Assembly (NCBI GenBank): GCA_946807835.1
Contig: OX327712.1
Span: 14,402,001 to 14,466,000, forward strand
Direction of reading: 5' to 3'
Origin: Ailanthus altissimus
Lineage: Eukaryota > Streptophyta > Magnoliopsida > Sapindales > Simaroubaceae
Length of the DNA: 64,000 nt
Shown here: positions 47,301 through 60,008 of the stretch, piece by piece
Numbering within the stretch: position 1 is the first letter of the stretch
Layout of the letters: each line of letters opens with the position of its first letter
Position numbers and translations under genes: made by a program
Notes under the pieces: model-generated
The model's database searches: none
Seen by the model: only the letters and a program-made list of their open reading frames with translations
Told to the model about the DNA's origin: nothing

Positions 47301-49403
47301 CACAAGTCTCTCCCAAGGTTATATAAGTATACCTTAAATTACCAAATACCTATATTCCTATGGTACTTGTAATAAATTAAGATTAAGTCTTATTGATCAT
47401 ACATGTCAAATAGGTATATTCCTATGGCTGCTTCAATTAAGCTCTAATTACTCTCTAAGACTTGTGTTATGTGTTCTTGATATTCTTGGATGCTTTCTAA
47501 AGTTTGGTGACGGGTGACCTTTTATAGAGATTGATTTAAGCTTAAAAACTTTAATTATTGTTGGGTTAGAAATTGCACTACTGCTAGGATGCTCTATTGC
47601 TGTCGCTGGGGCATTGCATGTAAAAGGTCATTTCGCAGGAGCAATGAAGGTCTGGAGCTGGAACGGTGAAGGTCTAGCGCTGGAGCAATGAAGGTGTGGC
47701 GCTAGAGTAATGAACTACGACTTAAATAGGTCATTTTCTCTCTTTTCTTATTTTAATCATTGTTCTAGTGTTGGGGCGAAAATCTTTGTAGCACTGGGGC
47801 AACAGGTTTATATTTTGAAAAGTTTACATTTTAGTCTCTATTTTTTCTCCTTTTGCGTCCTTACTTTAAATTTCATTGAAGTCTCTATATATAACAATAA
47901 TGCACATAAATAGCCATTTATTCTCATAAAATAATAAAATATTAAAATAAAAATATTAAAAAATATATGATAAATATGCCCTTACCAATCATCTAGCTTG
48001 TGATTACTTATCTGTCCCAATTATGTGTGCCACAAATATACCGTTTCATTCTTCTGAGTTTTGTTTATATAGGCTAACTCTGGTGATAGTATATAGATCA
48101 ATTTTAATCATCATCCTTCCATTTTTTTTGTTCTTGAGATCTTCAAATCTTGATACACCTTAACATCTTGTTAACCGAATAAGACATAGTGTCTAGAAGG
48201 TGTAAACTATGATACTGATAATAGATTCTTTTTCATGCTAAGAACATGATATAAATCTTGAAGTGTTACCTTGTTAGAACTATATTAAGATGCAAAAACT
48301 GTGCTACCAATGTGAGCTGTAGGCAATCTTGAGTTGTTGATTTTCACTACCACACGACTTTCCTTTTACTTAGTTATATCTTGAAGCTTTTCTTCATCAC
48401 TAATCATGTGATTCGAATACCCTGAGTCAATAATCCAATCATTTTCAAAATCAATCTGTCTAGGCGTTATTGCTGAGAGTGATAGATTTTTCTCCTCTAT
48501 AGCAATAAATGCTTCAGCATCTTATTCATCTTCACTTTTCTTTTCTAAGTTTGAGATGGCAGTATTACCCTTAGCATACCATTTCTTGGACCAACAATAT
48601 TTTTTCATATGGCCTACTTTTCCAAGGTTGTAGTATTTTCCTTTAAACTTTTTCTTTTACTTGGATTGACTACTATTGTAGTGAATCCTCCATGCTCTCC
48701 CTATTTGTAAGCTATCTTCTTATTGATGACTCTTTTACTTGTCATTATCTCCTTTAGATCTTCTATTAGCACGTCGTTTAAATCAACCTTTCTTTTGGTT
48801 TCATCCCTTTTTAATGAGACTCCATCATTTGCTTGGCTATCGCTTTTTAATCAGCAAGTAAATTTTTAAATTCAAAGAGAGATTATTGGGTTGTCCAGCC
48901 TTGTACAATAGTAACAAAGCTTTTATACTCAAGCCTCAAACCATGGACGATAATTCTTTTCATCCTAGATTCAACAATAGCAGCAGTATGATCTAATTTA
49001 AATATTTCGCAGTACAAAGACTTTACCTTTGTAAAGTATTGATTAATTAACATGTTGTGTTGTGCAATCGAAAAAAGCTCATCCTCTAGAAGTTGTAATC
49101 GTGTGTTGTTTTTCTTTTAGAAGAATAATGAAAAAGTGTCTTAAGCTCATTTGACATCTTAGACTTTTTTATGTGCTCCAATATTTCTTCTTTAATTATG
49201 GTCTTAATGGCGAACATGGCCTTACCAGCTTTTACCTTTCACTTCTTCAAAATAGTCTCTTCTATTGGTTACTTCACTTAATTCCCACCAACAACCTCCC
49301 AAAGATCTTGGCCTTATAGGTAAGACTCTATCAACATCGTCTATGTATTGTAATTTTGATTGTTGAGCTTTTTAATTGCTCCAACTACTTAAAGGTCAAC
49401 CAT
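44337..49403 (-). pseudogene. Ty1/copia gag-pol polyprotein, broken and interrupted (copia-5)
   Basis: Minus strand from ATG 49403. Gag: GQDLWEVVGG, AMFAIKTIIKEEILEHI, SRMKRIIVHGLRLEY (49300-48920); decayed zinc knuckle NLGKVGHMKKYC with one Cys lost (about 48640-48600); protease WIIDSGYSNHM (about 48450-48410); pre-integrase split by an insertion, with MFKGLPQL and [14 protein letters not shown] to its left (46960-46851); RT with [16 protein letters not shown] (about 45270-45220); RNase H LIYLTLTQPNFSYAIGVVSQY (44960-44880), TTEAEYRA (about 44640) and HARTKYVKVYYHFIRE (about 44490-44440). YVDD reads YVDN. Many stops and frameshifts. The frame closes near 44337. Confidence 0.9.
46975..47987 (-). 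mobile_element. LTR-like insertion inside copia-5, relative of 29497-30853
   Basis: It splits the pre-integrase segment of copia-5. Its left part aligns with 29497 onward: GCAAGTATATACTATC, then AAGTAATAAAG, then a CCCACATGG phrase, then AAGTACTAAAATTATGTCTTTCT. On the minus strand it has GGACGCAAAAGGAG (about 47850), GC/GGGGC-rich units (47585-47800) and a TATA-like CTATAAAAGG (about 47520). Exact ends and target duplication were not resolved. Confidence 0.7.
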
Positions 49404-50298
49404 CGTGTGAGCAAATCTTCAAAAATGGTAAATAAACTTGAACTGTAGGCTTATAAAGTTTCAAACTCCTTACTACTCAAGTGAAGCTCCATCAAAGTTG
49501 ATTCTCGAATGTCCCATTGTTACTCTTAACAACACTTTCACCAGCACTGTTATAGAAGTCTCTAACATACCTGCTCTACTTTTGTAAGAATAATGGTACC
49601 GTATAAGTAAATAGTACAAGTATAAACAGTGACCATGTGTACAGTAATCGTATGAACAATACTCAGATTATTGTTCTACAATCCTAACAACTTGGCTCAG
49701 ATACTACTTAAAAGGGCATAATGAACCAAACATATCTTCATATTAGTATGATATTGTCCACTTTGAGTCTAAACCCTTATGGCTTTACTCTTGGGCTTTA
49801 CTCTTGGGCTTTACCCAAAAGGTCTCATACTAATAAAGATATGATTCACTTCTTATATACCCATGATCTTCCTTATTTCTCACTAATATGGAACTTTGTT
49901 TGCTTCTTTAATAATCCTCCCCTCGAACAAAAGAATATACCATTCTACGTGGTTTAAGTCTCCCCTCAAATAATATCTTATTTGTCTATCTTCCACACGG
50001 GGAATACCTCGCTCCCATCAATCTACTACTCATGTTCATTACATTAGAGTGGCACACCTTACGTGAAACATCAGAATATCGCACTGCCTCCCTTGAGAGC
50101 CCACTCTATCAAGTTAACCCTACATTACTGTGTTGAGAGACACGCCTTACGTAAAGCTCGAGAGTACATCACCTCCTGTCCATAGAGCTTAACCATGAAT
50201 CCCATCGTATGAGAGCTTTACCAAGCTCACAACCTTCTTATTCAGCACCAAGAATTTTTTCGACATGGTTAACTCTGGGATATGACTCCGATACCACT
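49404..50298 (-). other. Leader and PBS of copia-5
   Basis: Non-coding. Two PBS-like phrases occur, CTCAGATACTACTT (about 49695) and CTCCGATACCACTT (about 50287), about 590 bp apart; the second abuts the LTR. The block between them is the one repeated at 43340-43866. Confidence 0.65.
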
Positions 50299-50714
50299 TA
50301 TTGAACAGTTGAAGCACACCGATTATTAATATAACAATCACTTGCACATAAATACAAGTAAAATACACACAAGGACACTTGTACAAACACACATCTGAAC
50401 TTAATTCTCACTCTTACAAACACTCACTTTGCCTATACATACACACTTAAAACTCACTCAAGATTCACACTAATTAACTAAGACTAGACTTGTGTATTTT
50501 ACTTACACATTTTGCTTGATGCAAAAACACTAACGAATATTTATAATATAGGCCTTGTAACACAAATCACAAAATAAAATATTCTCAAAATTATATTACC
50601 CACAAATCTCTCAACTTCCATTGCAAACTAATTTCTTCTAACCTTCAACTTTTATCCATCTTTTTCTTTTGCTGGAGGTTCAATGTAATTAAGTTGGTGT
50701 TGACTTCTTTAACA
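50299..50714 (-). repeat. Right LTR of copia-5
   Basis: 416 bp, start decayed to TATTGAACAG, ending CTTTAACA. The sequence right after it (CTCCCATCTATATCA) resembles the PPT side next to the left LTR (TTCTTCCTTAATATCA), so a second partial interior may begin here. 50730-51190 is AT-rich without genes. Confidence 0.85.
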
Positions 50715-51191
50715 CTCCCATCTATATCACTTTATCATGGTTGGTTGATTATAAAATATATATCATAAAAGTCTAATGTAAAGGGTGCAATGCGAAGAGT
50801 ACCTAAGATTTAATCTTAACTAATTGATAATTTTCATATATAGTTATTAAGAAATAAACCAAACATTAATCTCCCTAATCTAAAATGTTACCTAAACGAA
50901 TAAAAGCATATAGATTTAGTATTTTATAAATAATAATAACAAAAATAGATATTGACTATATATAATTAATAATACACACTTATAGGTAATAACAAATATC
51001 CTACAATAAATATCTTTTTCTTCAATAAAAACTTTTATAAATAACACTATCATCATATGATAAATAAAAAATATTAAATTAATTTTATATATTAATTTAT
51101 CACTCAATTCAAAGTTATTTCACGTGGCTCCAATAATGTTTGAGGCAGAATTAATTCTTGGAAACTAAAACATAGAAACCTAGAAACCAAA

Positions 51192-51480
51192 ACATTCACT
51201 ATATGAAAAAAGATATTTTGTAATGGTGCTGTGATGCCATTTATTGTATTACAATTACTGTCGACATAAATATTTTATGGTGACTGAATAGTCATTGTAG
51301 GGTTCTTTTATGACAATTATTTAATTTTTACAAAAATGATTACTGAAAGTTGACTAGAGCAACATTGCGACAATTGTGGCCATCGCAAAGGTCAACTTTT
51401 GTTGACCAAATAAAGTTGTGATGACATATAAGTCATCACAAAAAGGTTAAAAAATTATATTTTATATATTTTTTTCAATA
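51192..51480. mobile_element. CACTA (En/Spm)-type terminal and subterminal sequence
   Basis: Begins CACTATATGAAAAAAGAT, close to the plant CACTA terminus, followed by subterminal phrases of alternating orientation (GTGGCCATCGCAAAGGTCAA, GTGATGACATATAAGTCATC). The matching TAGTG end was not found, so it may be a truncated or separate non-autonomous copy. Confidence 0.55.
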
Positions 51481-51652
51481 TTTTAAAAAATAAATATTTT
51501 TAATATAAAATTTTTTATATACTCACATTTTAAAAAACATTTAACTAATAACTAGCAAAAAGAAATTTAATCATGTATTATAACAATAAATAATAACATC
51601 CATATAATGTATTATAACCCTCTAATCATTATCTATGTGTTGATGGTGCACA

Positions 51653-51956
51653 TTAAGGGTGGCACCGATTCAGTTTAATCAAAAATTAAACCGAATTAAA
51701 TTAAAAATATCCATTCGGTTTGAGTTTGGTTTATTTTATTTGAAACCAATCGATTCAGTTTTAATTTGATTCAATTCAAATCGAAAAAAATATATTAATA
51801 ATTTTTAAAAAAAATTAAAAACCAAACCTAACTGATCAGTTCGATTCGATTCTAAAAGGTAAAACTAATGGGTTTCAATTTGTTAGAACCGATCAATTCT
51901 GATTTTGGTTCGGTTCAGACCCAAACCAAATCGAAACTGGTTATACCCAACCCTAA
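51653..51956. mobile_element. 304-bp MITE with AACCGA/TCGGTT-rich interior
   Basis: Ends TTAAGGGTGGCACC and, reverse-complemented, TTAGGGTTGGGTATAACC are similar inverted repeats. Both flanks carry TGCACA (51647-51652 and 51957-51962). The interior is full of CGGTTT and AACCGA phrases in both orientations. The structure fits a hAT-like MITE, although only 6 bp of the duplication is clear. A similar interior at about 13860-14050 lacks clean ends. Confidence 0.65.
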
Positions 51957-51962
51957 TGCACA

Positions 51963-54500
51963 CTAAAAGTATCTTGAACCTATAAATAAAAGTAATTCAT
52001 ATTTTAGATATAATTTTACAATTAGAAATTAATATTAAATTAAAGCAATATTAAATGAAATATTCAACCTGATTACTAGTAGATAAATAAATCCTATTAC
52101 TATCAAAATACAGTTGCACCAATGCACATATCTCATCACATTGATTGTGAATGATTGTATTTTGCCTTAAAGGTCACTATAACTAAATTTCAAATATTTT
52201 AACTCTTATTTCAATATTTCATAATTTTAGCTTGAATTTTGTTGTGTAATATTTAATGGTGATGGACCATAACAATAGGTTTTAATATATTCTTGATTAT
52301 CACGTCTTATCACATCAATGAATATTTAATCTCTTATAACTTTTATTTACTTTTTATTTAACAATTAAGACAAACGTTTATTTAATTAATCTTAAAAACA
52401 TAAAAACTTAATTAGAATGTTAAATATTTATAAAAAAATTATCAATTTCATAAATATACTACTATTATAATTTTATTTTACTTATAATTATTTTTACACT
52501 ATCTAAATCAACTATATTATCATCAAATCTTGATCGAGTCTTAATAAACAAATTTATGTGATATATCTTCTTTTAACAAATTTATGTGATATATCTTCTT
52601 TTCTTTTCTTTTTTCATCTGAAAATTCATCATAGCAATATAATATAAACTTTGAAATTGGAAAAGATCCTAATAGAAACAGTATTGTCTATTATATGAAT
52701 TGGATACCACATTGCATAACTATAAAAACACAAGTGTTTTCTATTTATCAGTCATTTCCTTTAATTCCATATTGTTCATCGTAGCAAAAAAAATTCAAAT
52801 TCTTGTAAGTTTATATATGCAAATATTATGTCATTAATGACTCGTTATGAAATTTATAACTATGCGTCCAAGGAGAGTTCTTAAAACCTACATAATATAT
52901 CAATCAGTCAAATCAATCCATTCTTAAATTTTGACTAAGCTACATGAAATCCTCCCATGGTTTCGCTTTCAAGCTTATTACAAAAGCATACATTGTTATC
53001 ACTCATAATTACTATTAGAGACAAGTGTTTTTTTTATTTATTTATAATAACATGTAACTGAAGCTAATGAAATTATATAAGAATAAGAATTTCCATTTAA
53101 TCCAAAACCTATATAATTATAGGTCAAAATAAAGCACATGGCTATAACATCACAAATGATTGTCTTTGTTATCACATAACACCACGTAATGTAAATTGAA
53201 AATTGTAGAGTCACTAATTGTCTTTTCCAATGGGCAAAATCAAATCCATCTTATAACAAAATCATCACAACAATCAACCAACTTCGACAAAGTAACATTC
53301 CAATCCAAACTTTAATTAATCATCAATTTAAGAAATCCTCCTCATTTATCAAACCTCGTTATTCATTCACCAAACTTCTCAATCTCATCATTAAATAATA
53401 AATTATAAAATTAGGGAGAGAAAAAAAAATAGATGAGCCATAAAAATATCACTAACTTATTCTCTCTTATTGACCAATAATGTTCGACCAATTCTAAAAA
53501 GTAAAGACACTTACATATGATTCATTTTTATTGTTATCAATCGTGACCAACAATATAATGAAACCATATAAAAACATTAATTTATACTAATGATAATTAA
53601 AATAATAACTTGAGTTTAGTCAAATCATATCTTAGCTTCCACAATACCCTAATAAGCTATATATGTATTTCATTTCTCATCAATAACTCTAAGAGGAGTG
53701 GATGCAAGATATTCTTTATTTTTCTTGTTATTGTAATACTTACTTTTTACTCTCTGCTTCCAATCCTTTCAAAATTTTCCTATATTTCTTAAGCAATGGC
53801 AATTGTAAACATTTGGAGAATTTATATTTGCTTGCAATATAATATGAACTTAATTAAATTATAAAACATGAGACTTAAACTAATATGTTATAGTAATAGT
53901 TCATACCTTCATCTCTTTCTATATATTTTCTAAAAGATCCTCTAAATATCATTCCACTTAACATATACCAAATGAGACTTTAGTCTATTTCATGCTATGG
54001 TTCCAAGTTAATATTTGAATTGATTAAAATTCGAACCAATCACTTGTCACTCTGAATTATACTCTAGATGCATAATATTTCTTATTCTCAATCATCAGTA
54101 CCAAGAGCAGGGCATGAGCTTGCCTTCTATTTGTTGATTCACTTGGTCTTAATAGAAATTTGTATTAGTGAAGTCTTCTAAATAATAAAAGATAAACCTT
54201 CATTATTATCATATGTATAAGAATAAAAAGACAAATATACTCGTTGTAACTCTGCCTGCTATCGAAGTAAGACGTTCATAGAAGAATCGTTTCCTTTTTT
54301 CAGTGCCATGGTTAATTGTAAATCAAATATTAAAATACATTGTTAGATAACAATCATAAACAAGAAAAACTATTAAATTATATTAGTAAAAAAGCTTATT
54401 AATAAGAAAAAAATATATAATTACTAAAAGATATAATTAAAAATGTTCATTAACAAGAAAATAAAAATGACTCCTAAATGAGGGGATGTAATAAGCCTTA
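51963..54500. other. AT-rich interval, no gene recognised
   Basis: No coding frame with recognisable content. A short tandem duplication of about 28 bp (AACAAATTTATGTGATATAT twice, about 52548-52602) is the only clear repeat. Confidence 0.5.
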
Positions 54501-54506
54501 CCCCTT

Positions 54507-56250
54507 AATGCAATCTATTACAAGAAAAAGTCATTGAACATTTTTTATGACATCATTTTCATTGTTATCATTATCACTATTGTCAATAATGTTTGCATCT
54601 ATTATTATCCCATCAATTCCTTGGCTAACCCAACCAATATTCTCATCTTACACAGACAAACTTTCATCCAATATTGTTTAGCATATAGCTTAACTTGAGA
54701 TATTATTAATGGCCTATGAGCAGAATCTTTTGAATATTCATATATCAAACAAATCTCTAATTTTTATTTTAAAAACAACATGTCAATCTACATTTAAAGT
54801 TCTTATACATAACAAACTCGCTTTACTTGTCCTACTAAAATAAAATGGTCATCACCTATTTGATTATTTTTATATCATAAATCATTGAAATTTATCAAAA
54901 TAAATTTAAACTCATCATGCATCTTTCCAACTTCATTATCTACCCATTCAACTTTAAAAAGAACAAATTTCATGTAATTAGTATAATAGATTTCAAATAT
55001 ATCTATTAACACCCCTATGAAATGTTATATTGCCTAAACAAGGATTTCAATCCCTTGTGCTAACATAGTTCAAAGTATCAACTTTTAAAACAACACTAAA
55101 ATTTTAGGTAGTTCTACTTTTGTCATTGTCTTTCTTTCAAAATCAAAAGCTATTAACAATATAGCCTTTGAATCTTTGAGTAAATTGGTACGAACCATAG
55201 GCTAGAATTTTTATTTCTTCAAGCAATGCTATATTGATGTCCATTACAAGACTTAAATCTCTATAGACTTGTAATCATTAGAAATGATAATAATTGGACC
55301 TTACATATATGATTCAAGAAATGATTTATAAACCCAAAAAAAAACTAAATAACTTACATGATTCACAAACCTTTTGTCAAATAATTCATTGTGAACCTTT
55401 TTAATATGATGTTATACACTTTGAGGCATTTCTCTTGCTAGTTCAGAAAGATGTTGCCTACTAAAATTTGGATAAGTAATTTAATAAGTCATATAAGTAA
55501 AATTATGAATTAAAAATAAAATTATTTGAATAAGAAATCGAAAACTTACTCTCGGAATGGACTGATGACATTAGTGTTTACTAGCACATAACTACGTGAT
55601 TAAACCCATGAAACATTATCAAGACGAACTTTAACTCATTTTCTTAAAGGACGCATAAACTTATTACCATAATCATTATTATTAACTAGTCGAATACTTT
55701 TCGTTTCCACTTTATTAAGGTATCTTAAATAAAAATTTATACATTCTTCTAACAAATACCTTTTAGCAATTAAAGTATTGAGATATGCTCGATTGTGCAC
55801 ATAAAGTTTTAGATTGATAGATACCTATTCTATATATACCTATAATGTAAGGCAACAACATTGCTAATCATATCTTTGAATACAATATATCTATCGAAAT
55901 TGTACAGGACTAGCAAGTAACACCTCTTTAGGTAAATGCTCTATGGTATCAAAAAATGAAATTGAAAAAATATTCTCAAAATGAAAAAGTGCAATTCTAT
56001 CTTGAATATAGAATAAATCATCTAGCATATTCACTTTTGAGCTTAATTGTCTAAAAAAGAGTTAATTATGTTTAACTTCTTAATTTATATGAAAATAAAT
56101 ACATGATCATGAAACCTGTCTCTTTATAACTCATTTCTAAAAGGTAGATGATTCTATCTCATTCAGAATTGCATAATTCTATATAGTATTAATAACTCAA
56201 ATTTTATCTACTTCAATAAAAATTTCAACAACATCTCCTTTTAGTTCTCT
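54507..56250 (-). pseudogene. CACTA (En/Spm) transposase C-terminal remnant, DUF4218-DUF4216
   Basis: Minus-strand fragments in order: FFRQLSSKVNMLDDLFYIQD and FENIFSISFFDTIEHLPKEV (about 56060-55930), then RYLLEECINFYLRYLNKVET (about 55765-55710), then SYVLVNTNVISPF (about 55600-55560), then the DUF4216-like KFVLFKVEWVDNEVGKMHDE and DDHFILVGQVKRVCYV (about 54975-54810). The order DUF4218 then DUF4216 is that of plant CACTA TNP2-type transposases. Stops break every segment. A CACTA-like end CTATTACAAGAAAAAG lies at about 54511 and could be its 3' terminus; alternatively the end at 51192 belongs to it. Confidence 0.75.
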
Positions 56251-56439
56251 AAGTATATGACACAGATTTATGCATGATTGTGTTATTTCAAATTATATAC
56301 ACAAAATTTGAGGTGACAAAATGGTTCACAACACCAATTCGACATGCTTTAAGAAATATGGATAGAGAAAATTTACACGATTAATAAACGGATCGAATTC
56401 ATGTTATCAGTTTAAGTTTAGTTGGCCAATAGCATAGAC

Positions 56440-56530
56440 ACCTACTAGGATGAGGCATAGTGAGAATTGAACCCACATCTCGTTGAGCTGCTCCAGCAAG
56501 CATCCCTTTCAGAAGCTCAATTATTAATCA
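56440..56530 (-). repeat. Possible tRNA-derived (SINE-like) fragment
   Basis: On the minus strand a pol III B-box-like GGGTTCAATTCTC (about 56462-56474) lies downstream of GCTGGAGCAGC, vaguely like an A box. No full cloverleaf or poly-A/T tail is clear. 56250-56440 and 56530-56956 show nothing else. Confidence 0.25.
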
Positions 56531-56956
56531 TATCAAATACGTATTTGAGTTTTACGATTTGCTAATTCATTTAAGTCATGTTTAATAAATAAATCATATT
56601 CATGTCTATACATGTGTCCATTCGTTTAGCTCACATTTAATTAAATTATAAAATAAAATAAACTTATATAATTAAAAATTAAAATCTTAATGTCTATAAA
56701 CTCTAAAGACTCTTCTTCTTCAATTATGTTAGATGAATTTTATTTTCTTAATTATGTTGGATGAATTTATTTTTTTAATTATGTTAGAATAATTTTATTA
56801 TTAGATGCATTAAATACTTAATTTTTTATGTATTTTAATTTTTTATTAATCATAATTTAATCGCATTTTAAATGAATCGAATATTGAATTAGCTGTTATT
56901 ATTCATTTAAATGAATTTAATTGTAAGCAAATCGAATTGTGTATAATTGTATAAAT

Positions 56957-57620
56957 TGTTGAGGATATCAAGTCATGCACTTCAATTTGACACCCCTATG
57001 GCATCAACTAAGCTACAACCTTGATACTCTATGCGCAGCGGAAAATTATAACTCACACCATAAGTAAGAACACATAAGATTAACACACCAATAAAGATAA
57101 AGAAAACAAATCAATCACAAGACACAAGATATACGTGGTTCGGCCCAAATTGCCTACGTCCACGGAGGATCCATGATCCAGCTTCTTCCCATTGAAATAG
57201 ATCACAAAGTATCTTCTTACATCATCAATGATTCCACAAGACCCTTTAGTATCTCTCATAGAGACCTCTAAGTATCTACCATTGATCATTATGACTCCCT
57301 AAGACCTCTTCGTATCTCCTCATAAGAGATTTTTACAAGAAACACAAGAATAGCCCGAGCATCTAAGCCAAAAGGATCTATGGTGTTTCTCTTTTATTCA
57401 CTCAAAGAACCTAAAGAAGAAAACACCCCCCAAAGTTACACCCTAGTGCACTACGCACTTAGTGCCTACCTAGCTCCTCTATTCTCTCTTATGATTATAT
57501 TTTAAAACCTTAGATGCTTAATCTTAAACAAAGGTTTACAAGTGTTTATAAAGGGTGTATTTCGTGCCTACAAACCCTATTTCTTGTTGGAGTAAAAGTC
57601 CACTTGTTTTGGAAGTTTAA
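56957..57620 (-). repeat. Truncated LTR, same family as 6011-6997 and 62423-63266
   Basis: Starts TGTTGAGGATATCAAG and follows 6011 onward closely through the AAATTGCCTACGTCCACGG phrase (about 57148) to TTGTTGGAGTAAAAG (about 57584). The homology stops at about 57620, before the GC-rich U3 part. Confidence 0.85.
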
Positions 57621-60008
57621 ACGAATTGATTATTGTGTGTTATTAAATCAGACATTTAATAATGAACCATAAATGAATACAATAAAAATTTATTAATATT
57701 TTATATTAACACGGTACATATACAATTTATTTATATAAATTACTTCAGTTTAAAATAACACACACATTTATTTAGTATATACCTAAGAGAGCAATAGAGA
57801 GATATCTATCTAGTATGTATTCAAGTAGTGCGATTTGGGGTTTTATTTTAGAGAGACGGCTAAAAGCGCGAGAGTTTAAATGAATCAATCAGCTTAAAAG
57901 AGAAGGGTCGCCAAAATAGCATCGTGTTTTTTTATTTCTGTAAATGAAATAGTGTCGTTTCGTCTTTTTTTTTCTTATCACGTGAAAACAACGCCATTTC
58001 ATGCACCCAATTTAAATAATAAAACGACATCTTTTCACTAAAAATTGAAATAACACCGTTTCATTTGTGAAATTAAAAAAATAAATAAATTCTAACATAG
58101 AAAATGCATTGTATCAGTCTTTCTGTCACAAAATATTTATATTAATTCTATTACTAAGTTTTGATACTTTATGTCATAAATTTTTATTAAATTTTTTGTG
58201 ATAGAAAATATTGTTATTTTTTAATAAAATATTAAATTTAAAAAAAATAATATAATTTATCATAAATTTGTAATAAATTTTAAAAATTATAACAAAATAA
58301 AAAAATTATAGTAATAATTTTTTTTAAATATTTTATAATTTACAAAAAAAAAAGAGAATTCAAACTCTTGATAAAGGTGCACTACCAGAGGGCTGTTGTC
58401 AATTTGACCAAGTCTCGCATGCTTTTTTTTTAATAGTGATTGATTTAGATTTTAGGGTAAAATAATCAAACCAGAAAGAGAAAAAAAATAAGGGAAAGAA
58501 ATCTTGTGTGTCTAAAGGTGATGCTTTGTTTTCATCTTTTTAATTAGTTTTATCAAAGAATAATTACATTTTTACCCCATCTCAGTAAATTTAGACAGCG
58601 AAATTAATAATGTGGATGTGTGTTGTAGACATTTTGAAAGATTGTCGATTTAACATAGACGCGAAGAAAAGATTTCCTGATACAATATGTAAAGTTTGAT
58701 ATTCCCAAATGCAAAGGAAGTTATAAATTTATATGAATATACTGCCAATAAGGCATTTCGAATCCCATAAAAGTGTTAGGTATGTTTATTCTAAAAATTA
58801 TTTAATCATATATATAAATATATATTGTCAAATATTCGTAAAATAAAATTATCAATAATTATAATAATAAAATATGAAAGAGAGTAAAAAAAATTAACCT
58901 TAAATATAAAGAGACATAACATAGAGTATTATTTTAAAGTCAAATAATTTTTTTTTTTTGTGAATAATAAATAATTTATATAATTTTAAAATATAACTCT
59001 ATATTTGCAACCACTTTTTACGATGAGTACAATCATCAAAAAATCATAATAAATTTTTATTGTCAAAGTTGTTCAAAATACAAAATAAAAAATGCATTAT
59101 TTTAAAATAATATATATACAAATATACATATATATATATATAACACTTTATTTTCTTTTTTCTTCTTCATTCCCATACACATCACCAAAATCTTTTTTCA
59201 CTTCTTATTTTTATTTTTTTTACACACTCTCTAAAGAAGGCTAGCACTTTTATACAGTAGTAGATAAAGGCTAAGATAATAAAATTAATATTAAATTAAC
59301 ATTATTATAATTTTAAATAATTTGTAACTCTTAGAATTAATTCTAATATTCAATAAGAATAATTTAATATATTGTAACTCTTAGAATTAATTTTAATATT
59401 TAATAAGAATAATTAAATATATTTTAATTCTTGCAATATTTTTAAATAAATAACTCTCTAATAATAATATTATAAATAAATATTTGTAATCTCGCATATT
59501 TAATATAAATTTAATGGCTAATTTAAATATTATAATCACTATATAATAATAATAGTTTAAAATATTAAAATTATATTAATATTTTATTATTTATTATTTT
59601 TTTAAAGAATTTTAAAAACTTTTCTCCAACAATTCCCCACAAAATATTTGAAAACATTTTATATATACATTATATTTTTTAATATATAATATATAATTAA
59701 TAACAAAAATATATGAGAGCAACATTCTATTATGTAGTGGGTATAAGTATCTTTGGGACTTAAACCTATACTTAGTACTATATTATCTATTTGAGAAACC
59801 TAGGTGATCTATGTCTTAAACTCAATCTATTTGATCAAACTTCAACTATAATACATATAATAATGACAAAGACTTAGTTTTGTAGATTGGCGCATTAATG
59901 GCTCTGCCCTCTATATTGGTTTTAGTGAGAGCTCTAAAGAACAACCTAATTCCTATAGTCGTTGCACATAACTACTTTCACATAGATGAGTCCTCCAAGG
60001 GCATATGT
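57621..60008. other. AT-rich interval without genes; 50-bp tandem repeat
   Basis: 57920-58080 has several phrases of the type CGTTTCATTT and AAACGACAT in both orientations. 59324-59373 and 59374-59423 are two tandem copies of a 50-bp unit (GTAACTCTTAGAATTAATT...), with a fainter third. (TA)n lies near 59130. No coding signal. Confidence 0.6.

Noticed and set aside
57080..57289. 69-codon minus-strand frame
   Set aside because: It lies in the truncated LTR and is broken in the homologous LTR at 6011-6997.
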